A stretch of 64,000 nucleotides of DNA from Hyphomicrobiaceae bacterium (lineage in GTDB: Bacteria > Pseudomonadota > Alphaproteobacteria > Rhizobiales > Methyloligellaceae): the NCBI GenBank assembly GCA_020637815.1, contig JACKJS010000001.1, positions 1,240,001-1,304,000 on the forward strand. Reading direction: 5' to 3'. The notes under the pieces were generated by a model. That model made no database searches. It was not told the origin of the DNA and saw only the letters and a program-made list of their open reading frames with translations. The position numbers were made by a program, and so were the translations under genes. Shown in pieces: positions 58,732 to 64,000 of the stretch; positions within the stretch are counted from its first letter, which is position 1, and each line of letters starts with the position of its first letter.

Positions 58732-60741
58732 ATGCTCAAGCGCCTCCTAGAATCGGAGCCCTTTATTGCTTTCGTGAGCGCGCTGGCTTCCGGCTATATC
58801 CGGCTCGTGTTCCGAACGAGCACTCTGGTGCGCGATCCGGCCGACACCGACACGAAGCTCTTCGGTCAACACCCTCAGGTCCTTTCGATCTGGCACGGCC
58901 AGTTCATGATGCTGCCGATCATGAAGCCGAAGCGCGAGGCCGTCGTGAAGGCCATGGTTTCCCGCCACGGTGACGCCGAGCTGATCGGGGAGGTGCTGCG
59001 CCGCTTCGGTATGGAACTCATCCGCGGTGCCGGCGCCGGCAAACGCAAACGCAATCGTGGTGGCGCGACCGCCATGCGCGAGACTTTGCGGGCCCTCGAA
59101 TCGGGCGCCACCGTGGTCATGACTGCGGACGTGCCGCCAGGCCCCGCCCGGCGCGCAGGCTCCGGTATCGCCACGATCGGCGCGAGATCGGGACGCCCCG
59201 TCGTCCCCCATGCCATTGCCACCAGCCGCTACATCGCGCTGCCGACCTGGAGCGCCCTGACCATCAACCTGCCCTTCTCGAAGATGGCGTATGTCGTTGG
59301 CGAACCCGTGTTCGTGCCCGATACGGAGGACCAAGACGAAATCGAGAAAGGGCGGCAAGCGATCGAACGTGCGCTGGCGGAAACGACGGCGCGGGCCTAT
59401 GCACTGGTCGGCGCCACCGATCCCTTGAGCGCGGAAGAGGCGCTGAAGCCCGGCCTGTCGCTCAAGACCTATCGGCTCGCCACGAAGCTCGCCGCGCCCG
59501 TCGCCCCGGCGCTGCTGGCCTGGCGGACGCGCAAAGGCAAGGAAGAACCGGATCGGCATCCGGAACGTTACGGAATCGCGAGCGGCCCGCGCCCCCCGGG
59601 ATTTCTGGTGTGGTTTCACGCTGCCAGCGTCGGCGAAACCAACGCCGCGCTCCCGCTGATCGAGCACATCGTGAAGGCGCGGCCCGACATCCGCGTCTTG
59701 CTCACGACGGCGACGGTCACATCGGCCCGTCTTGCGCGTACGCGCCTGCCGCAAGGCGCGATCCACCAATATGTGCCGCTCGACAGGAGCGTCTATGTCG
59801 AGCGCTTTCTCGATCATTGGCGTCCCGACCTCGCCTTGCTCGTCGAATCGGAGATCTGGCCGAATCTCGTGCTTGAGACGAAGGCGCGGAAGGTTCCGCT
59901 GCTTCTCATCAATGCACGCATGTCGCCGCCGTCCTACAAACGGTGGCGGCGGCGTCCGGGTCTCAGCCGGCCGATCTTCTCCGCGTTCGATCTCGTCCTC
60001 GCGCAGAGCGAGCGCCTCGCCGAGCAATTCGCGCAGCTCGGCGCCCCCAAATCGATGGCCGTTGGAAATCTCAAGGCCGATGCCCCGCCGCCGCCCGTGA
60101 ACCAGGCGGCCAAGGCGGACCTCGCCGCCGCGTTTTGGGGACGTCCCATTTGGCTCGCGGCCAGCACGCATCCTGGCGAGGACGAAATCATCGGCGCGGC
60201 TCACGCGCAGATCAAAAAGGCTCTACCCGATATCGCGACGATCATCGTGCCGCGGCACCCGGAGCGCGGCGCGGCCATAGCCGACAGGCTGCGGGCACAA
60301 GGCTTGAAGGTCGTCCTGCGCTCGCACGGCGGCCATATCGACAGCGGCACCGATATCTATGTGGGCGACACGATCGGCGAACTCGGCGTGTTCTATGCGC
60401 TCGCGCCAGTGGCCTTCATCGGCGGCTCGCTGGTGAAGCACGGTGGACAGAACCCCGTAGAGGCGATCAAGCTCGGCGCCGCGGTTCTAGCCGGGCCTCA
60501 CGTCCACAATTTTCGCGATGCCTACGACGTGCTTGTGAAGGCCGGAGGCGCCGGAACCGTCGAAGATGCGGACAGTCTCGCGCGCGCGGTGATCGACTTG
60601 CTGCAGAACGAGACCGCCCGGCACGAGATGTATAGCCGCGCCGAAGAGCGCGTCACCGCCATGAGCGGCGCGCTGCCGCGGACGCAGGATGCGATCGACG
60701 CCTACCTTCCGGAAAAGGTGCCGTTGCAACATGCCTCTTGA
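58732..60741 (+). CDS. waaA: Fused DUF374 lysophospholipid acyltransferase-like and Kdo transferase (WaaA)
   Basis: A 669-residue protein joining two families. Residues 1-225 are DUF374: SIWHGQFMMLPIMKP (WHGQ at 54-57), VSRHGDAELIGEVLRRFG and VVMTADVPPGPARRAGSG. Residues about 242-669 are WaaA: HAASVGET with catalytic E302, LLVESEIWPNLV (372-378), GNLKAD (445), ASTHPGEDE (477) and VKHGGQNPVEAI (569-580). WaaA adds Kdo to lipid IVA; DUF374 resembles membrane acyltransferases. In most relatives these are separate adjacent genes. No stop, start or ribosome binding site interrupts the junction. lpxK overlaps by 11 bases. Confidence 0.92.
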   Translation: MLKRLLESEPFIAFVSALASGYIRLVFRTSTLVRDPADTDTKLFGQHPQVLSIWHGQFMMLPIMKPKREAVVKAMVSRHGDAELIGEVLRRFGMELIRGAGAGKRKRNRGGATAMRETLRALESGATVVMTADVPPGPARRAGSGIATIGARSGRPVVPHAIATSRYIALPTWSALTINLPFSKMAYVVGEPVFVPDTEDQDEIEKGRQAIERALAETTARAYALVGATDPLSAEEALKPGLSLKTYRLATKLAAPVAPALLAWRTRKGKEEPDRHPERYGIASGPRPPGFLVWFHAASVGETNAALPLIEHIVKARPDIRVLLTTATVTSARLARTRLPQGAIHQYVPLDRSVYVERFLDHWRPDLALLVESEIWPNLVLETKARKVPLLLINARMSPPSYKRWRRRPGLSRPIFSAFDLVLAQSERLAEQFAQLGAPKSMAVGNLKADAPPPPVNQAAKADLAAAFWGRPIWLAASTHPGEDEIIGAAHAQIKKALPDIATIIVPRHPERGAAIADRLRAQGLKVVLRSHGGHIDSGTDIYVGDTIGELGVFYALAPVAFIGGSLVKHGGQNPVEAIKLGAAVLAGPHVHNFRDAYDVLVKAGGAGTVEDADSLARAVIDLLQNETARHEMYSRAEERVTAMSGALPRTQDAIDAYLPEKVPLQHAS

Positions 60742-61765
60742 GACGCCCTCTTGGTGGTACGGCAAGCGCGGTACGGCCGCGAAGGTCATGCCAGCCCTGC
60801 TCTCTCCGATCGCCGCGCTGTACGGCCGGACAGCAGCGTCACGGCTGTCGCGCGAGCCCGCGCACAGATCCCGGCTTCCCGTGATCTGTGTCGGGAACTT
60901 TACGTCCGGCGGCGGCGGCAAGACACCGACGGCCATTGCCATCGCGGCCCTGCTCAAAACCATGGGCAAGGCTCCGGCGTTCCTCACGCGCGGTTATGGC
61001 GGTAACGCCAAAGGCGTCGTTCCGGTTGCCGGCCACGAAGCGAAGGAGGTTGGCGACGAAGCGCTTCTCTTGGCGGCGGCCGCGCCGGCGTTCGTCTCCG
61101 CAGACAGAGCCGCTGGCGCCAAGGCGATCGAACAGACGAACGCGGACGTCCTCGTCATGGACGACGGTTTTCAGAATCCGGGGCTCGTGAAGGATCTCTC
61201 GCTGATCGTTGCCGACGCATCCTCAGGGATCGGCAATGGACGCGTGATCCCGTCCGGTCCGCTGCGTGCGCCGCTCGATACGCAACTGCCGCGCGCGGAT
61301 GCGCTGCTCGTGATCGGCGACGGCAAGAAATGCGACCGCCTGATCGAACGCTTCGAGGCTGCCGGAAAGCCCGTATTCCGCGCAAAGGTCATGCCCAATT
61401 GCGACCCGCGCTGGCTATCCGTACTTCCGACCATCGGCTTCGCCGGGATCGCGCGGCCCGCCAAGTTCTTCGCCACGCTCAAAGCCAACGGGGCGCGCCT
61501 GATCGCCAGCCATGCCTTCGGCGACCATCATCGCTTCACGGAGAAAGAGGCGAAGCACCTCCTCGCCGAAGCCGAAGAGAAAAAGGCGATGCTGGTCACG
61601 ACAGAGAAGGACTGGGCGCGGCTTGCGGACGAGGATGACGACGAAGACGGCAGCGCGCTCGCCGAACTGAAGAAGCGCTCGCGTCCCTTCCCTATCGTCA
61701 TCGCGTTCGAGAACGAAGAGGCCGTGAAGTCGCTTCTGAGCGAAGCGATCGGCGGCGGACGCTAG
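60731..61765 (+). CDS. lpxK: Tetraacyldisaccharide 4'-kinase
   Basis: A 344-residue kinase, ATG at 60731 inside the end of waaA. The P-loop GNFTSGGGGKTP is at 55-66, followed by LTRGYGG and VMDDGFQNPGL. It phosphorylates the lipid A disaccharide at 4', giving lipid IVA, the WaaA substrate, so the enzymes either side of the waaA step are coupled. The LVTTEKDWARL block near the C-terminus is diagnostic. Its stop overlaps that of DUF2093 (CTAG). Confidence 0.96.
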   Translation: MPLETPSWWYGKRGTAAKVMPALLSPIAALYGRTAASRLSREPAHRSRLPVICVGNFTSGGGGKTPTAIAIAALLKTMGKAPAFLTRGYGGNAKGVVPVAGHEAKEVGDEALLLAAAAPAFVSADRAAGAKAIEQTNADVLVMDDGFQNPGLVKDLSLIVADASSGIGNGRVIPSGPLRAPLDTQLPRADALLVIGDGKKCDRLIERFEAAGKPVFRAKVMPNCDPRWLSVLPTIGFAGIARPAKFFATLKANGARLIASHAFGDHHRFTEKEAKHLLAEAEEKKAMLVTTEKDWARLADEDDDEDGSALAELKKRSRPFPIVIAFENEEAVKSLLSEAIGGGR

Positions 61766-61998
61766 GCGCCTTTGGCTTTCCCCGCCGTTTCCAGCACGCG
61801 CTTCAACGAGGCGGCCGCGTCCACGTATGGCTCTTGCAGTGCGACGCTCCAATAGCGCAGCTCGTCGAGCGGAATGGTTTCGCCGGTAACGGCGCAGCGT
61901 ACGAACTCACCCGGCGCGACCACCTGCACCTCTCCATCGAGATAGCGGAGTTTGGCCTCGCCTTTGAAGCCGAAATTGCGTTCGAAACGATTCATCAC
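61762..61998 (-). CDS. DUF2093 domain protein
   Basis: A 78-residue protein (ATG at 61998, second ATG next to it). FERNFGFKGEAKLRYLDGEVQVVAPGEFVRCAVTGETIPLDELRYWSV is the DUF2093 pattern. Small alphaproteobacterial family of unknown function, next to xseA and lpxK as usual. It lies 79 bases downstream of xseA on the same strand. Confidence 0.92.
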   Translation of the reverse strand: MMNRFERNFGFKGEAKLRYLDGEVQVVAPGEFVRCAVTGETIPLDELRYWSVALQEPYVDAAASLKRVLETAGKAKGA

Positions 61999-62076
61999 GG
62001 TTGCGGTACTCTCTCGTTAGCGCCTCAGCTTAACGTCGTGGCCTTGGAGTTACCAGATATCATGGAGTGGCCCGAG

Positions 62077-63561
62077 CTAGAGGAGACTTCCCTGCCCGCC
62101 ATCCGGCTCCAGCTTCGGTGTCTTGCGCCGCGCCGGCTGAAGTGCCGCACTGCCGGCGCTCTTTCCCGCGGCGCTGTCCGGCCCGGATCGGACTCCCGCC
62201 ATTTTCGAGACCTCAGCACCGATATGGCCATCGGCAAACTGGATGTCGAGGACTTCGCCCGCATGGACCGCACCAGCGCTGCGCACCATGGCGCCCTGCC
62301 CATCGCGCACGAGCGCGAAGCCACGCGCGAGAACGTTGTGATAGCCGAGCGTGCCGAGCAGCTTTCCTTGGGCGTCGAGGCGGTGCCGTGCCCGCTCGAC
62401 GCGGGCCCTTAAGCCGCGTGCGCGATCCCGGTCGAGACGGGTCAAGAGATCGCGGGCATTCGCAAGGCGCCGGGCCACGAGATTCGGCCGCAGAGCCGCC
62501 GCTTCGCGCGCGAGCACCGCACGGTGGCTTTGCGTATTCGCTCGTAAGGATTGCAGGAGACGCCCGCTCGCCGTGTCCAGGCGCTGTCGCGGCAGACCCA
62601 GAATGGCGTCGCGGCGGGGAAGGCCCCGTGATGAGGCGGTGACTCGACTACGCCAATGCTCCAACGCGCGGCGCATTGTGCCGCCCATGCGGGTGCCGAA
62701 GGTCCGCACGCCGTTGATGAGTTCCGACCGTACGGGGACCGCGCGTTCGGCCGCGGCGGTCGGTGTCGGGGCCCGGTAATCAGCCACGAGATCGATCAAC
62801 GTCCAATCGGTCTCATGGCCGACCGCCGAAATGAGCGGAATGTCGCTTGCCGCCGCCGCGCGCACGACGATTTCTTCGTTGAAACCCCATAAATCCTCGA
62901 GACTTCCACCGCCGCGCGCCACGATGATCAGGTCCGGGAGAATGCCATCCGTCGCCGTCCCGGCATTGAATCCCGCGATGGCGGCCGCCACTTCGGCCGC
63001 GCTCGTTTCACCCTGCACCCGCACGGGCCACACGATGACGTGCGACGGAAAGCGGTCTCCGAGACGGTGGAGGATGTCGCGAATGACGGCGCCCGTAGGC
63101 GAGGTCACCACGCCGATCACGCCCGGCAGGAAGGGCAGCGGCCGTTTGCGGTCCTCATCGAACAGGCCTTCAGCGGCGAGTTGCTTCTTGCGCTGCTCCA
63201 GAAGCGCCATCAGCGCCCCGGCGCCGGCGGGCTCCAACTCGTCGATCACGATCTGATATTTGGACCGGCCGGGATAGGTGGTGATCTTGCCCTTGGCAAC
63301 GATCTCCAGCCCTTCCTCGGGCTTGAACTTCAAGCGGCTGAACACGCCGCGCCAGACCACCGCGTCGATCGCGGCGTTCTCGTCCTTGAGCGTGAAGTAG
63401 CAATGGCCGGAGCCATGCGGGCCCCGGTACCCGGACACCTCACCGCGCAGCCGCACCAGACCGTAGGCCTCCTCCACCGTCCTCTTCAGCGCGAAGGCGA
63501 GCTCCGACACCGAATACTCGGTGATGTTCGACGGCTCAGGCTGTGGATTGCTGGAGGCCAT
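62077..63561 (-). CDS. xseA: Exodeoxyribonuclease VII large subunit
   Basis: A 494-residue nuclease from the ATG at 63561. OB-fold N-terminus (about 14-115, EYSVSELAFALKRTVEEAYG, RLRGEVSGYRGPHGSGHCYF), then the catalytic region with VITSPTGAVIRDILHRL-type block, IVARGGGSLEDLWGFNEE and SAVGHETDWTLIDLVAD; a long coiled coil follows. It degrades single-stranded DNA together with XseB, which is not in the window. Confidence 0.95.
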   Translation of the reverse strand: MASSNPQPEPSNITEYSVSELAFALKRTVEEAYGLVRLRGEVSGYRGPHGSGHCYFTLKDENAAIDAVVWRGVFSRLKFKPEEGLEIVAKGKITTYPGRSKYQIVIDELEPAGAGALMALLEQRKKQLAAEGLFDEDRKRPLPFLPGVIGVVTSPTGAVIRDILHRLGDRFPSHVIVWPVRVQGETSAAEVAAAIAGFNAGTATDGILPDLIIVARGGGSLEDLWGFNEEIVVRAAAASDIPLISAVGHETDWTLIDLVADYRAPTPTAAAERAVPVRSELINGVRTFGTRMGGTMRRALEHWRSRVTASSRGLPRRDAILGLPRQRLDTASGRLLQSLRANTQSHRAVLAREAAALRPNLVARRLANARDLLTRLDRDRARGLRARVERARHRLDAQGKLLGTLGYHNVLARGFALVRDGQGAMVRSAGAVHAGEVLDIQFADGHIGAEVSKMAGVRSGPDSAAGKSAGSAALQPARRKTPKLEPDGGQGSLL

Positions 63562-63681
63562 ATACGTTCGTCTCTTTTCGAAAATGCGTGTTCTCGTGCT
63601 AAGAGCGCGGCATCTCGGCGGCAACATCTTATCTAGGGCATACAAGCCCATGCATGGCGGAACAAGCGGGGCTTCTGAAGC

Positions 63682-64000
63682 GTGAACGTACTTCTGATCG
63701 GCGGCGGCGGGCGCGAACATGCGCTGGCGTGGAAACTGGCCCAAAGTCCCGTGCTCGGCAGGCTCTATTGCGCGCCGGGCAATGCGGGCATTGCGGACGT
63801 CGCCGAGCTTGCCGGGCTCGACGTGAGCGACCACGCGGCCGTCGCCGCCTTCTGCACGGACAAGCAGATCGGGTTGGTCGTGGTGGGACCCGAAGCGCCG
63901 CTCGTGGCGGGTCTTGCGGACGATCTGGAATCCGCCGGAATCCCGGTGTTCGGCCCGTCCAAGGCGGCGTCCGCTCTCGAGGGTTCCAAGGGCTACACCA
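63682..64000 (+). CDS. purD: Phosphoribosylamine-glycine ligase, N-terminal part (cut by window end)
   Basis: Open to the window end, 106 codons visible from GTG at 63682. MNVLLIGGGGREHALAWKLAQS is the classic PurD opening, followed by YCAPGNAGIADVAEL, VGPEAPLVAGLADDL and GIPVFGPSKAASALEGSKGY. It catalyses the second step of purine synthesis. Divergent from xseA across 120 bases, as in many relatives. Confidence 0.93.
   Translation, partial: MNVLLIGGGGREHALAWKLAQSPVLGRLYCAPGNAGIADVAELAGLDVSDHAAVAAFCTDKQIGLVVVGPEAPLVAGLADDLESAGIPVFGPSKAASALEGSKGYT

Noticed and set aside
58747..60204. A 485-codon - strand frame opposite the waaA fusion
   Set aside because: It has no recognisable domain and is fully covered by the strongly supported + strand gene.

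Overview
The window is 64 kb of dense, GC-rich chromosome, almost entirely core genes, with no tRNA, rRNA, insertion sequence, prophage or CRISPR array that I can see. Gene content and order point to an alphaproteobacterium of the Hyphomicrobiales (Rhizobiales): a CcrM GANTC methylase, F0 ATP synthase genes (atpI-B-E-b'-b) without the F1 genes, an aa3 oxidase block ctaC-ctaD-ctaB-coxF-ctaG-ctaE, alpha-type short proteins (DUF2007, DUF2093, DUF3108, DUF4170, DUF721), an IalB-family protein and the run waaA-lpxK-DUF2093-xseA-purD. A genus cannot be fixed from sequence reading alone.

Layout. 1-1030: two small secreted proteins. 1129-4208: tRNA-type methyltransferase, DUF2007, polyprenyl diphosphate synthase (quinone tail) and IspE (MEP pathway). 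4239-9311: TPR protein, ETF-ubiquinone oxidoreductase, uracil-DNA glycosylase, MoaB. 9325-13516: a possible broken small lipoprotein, two glycosyltransferase-like proteins, a radical SAM protein with an apparently leaderless promoter, RNase HII and a hydrolase. 13573-21733: CcrM, MutY, DUF721, two consecutive DsbA-like proteins and SMC. 21741-24383: F0 operon behind a promoter with a palindrome on its -35 box. 24485-30277: lipoprotein plus phosphodiester-glycosidase pair, then ispH-thrB-rnhA, peroxiredoxin, a glycine-zipper lipoprotein and a DsbD-N-like protein. 30462-37539: YqgE, a large c-di-GMP protein, acetyltransferase, M16 peptidase, ThrC. 37626-44041: SURF1, DUF983 and the aa3 oxidase operon. 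44547-49359: IalB-like protein, an HxlR regulator facing an Old Yellow Enzyme, a 13-bp tandem repeat, DUF3108 and GshA. 49547-53428: cyoABCD. 53573-64000: RsmE, UbiA, CysQ-like phosphatase, DUF4170, MsbA-like transporter, a fused acyltransferase-WaaA protein, LpxK, DUF2093, XseA and the start of PurD.

How the genes fit together. Much of the window serves aerobic respiration: quinone synthesis (IspE, IspH, IspB, UbiA), electron entry (ETF-QO), two terminal oxidases (aa3 cytochrome c oxidase with assembly factors CtaB, CoxF, CtaG and SURF1; bo3-type quinol oxidase) and the proton channel of ATP synthase. A second group builds the outer membrane (MsbA-like transporter, WaaA, LpxK). A third covers chromosome maintenance and DNA repair (SMC, CcrM, MutY, UDG, XseA, RNases HI and HII). 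ThrB and ThrC complete threonine synthesis from homoserine.

I did not find a clear undescribed multi-gene system. The best leads are local: the acyltransferase-WaaA fusion, the leaderless radical SAM gene, the palindrome in the atp promoter, a CtrA-like box before ccrM, a family-4-like uracil-DNA glycosylase lacking two cluster cysteines, a c-di-GMP protein with a broken cyclase motif, and the uncharacterised lipoprotein/phosphodiester-glycosidase pair.
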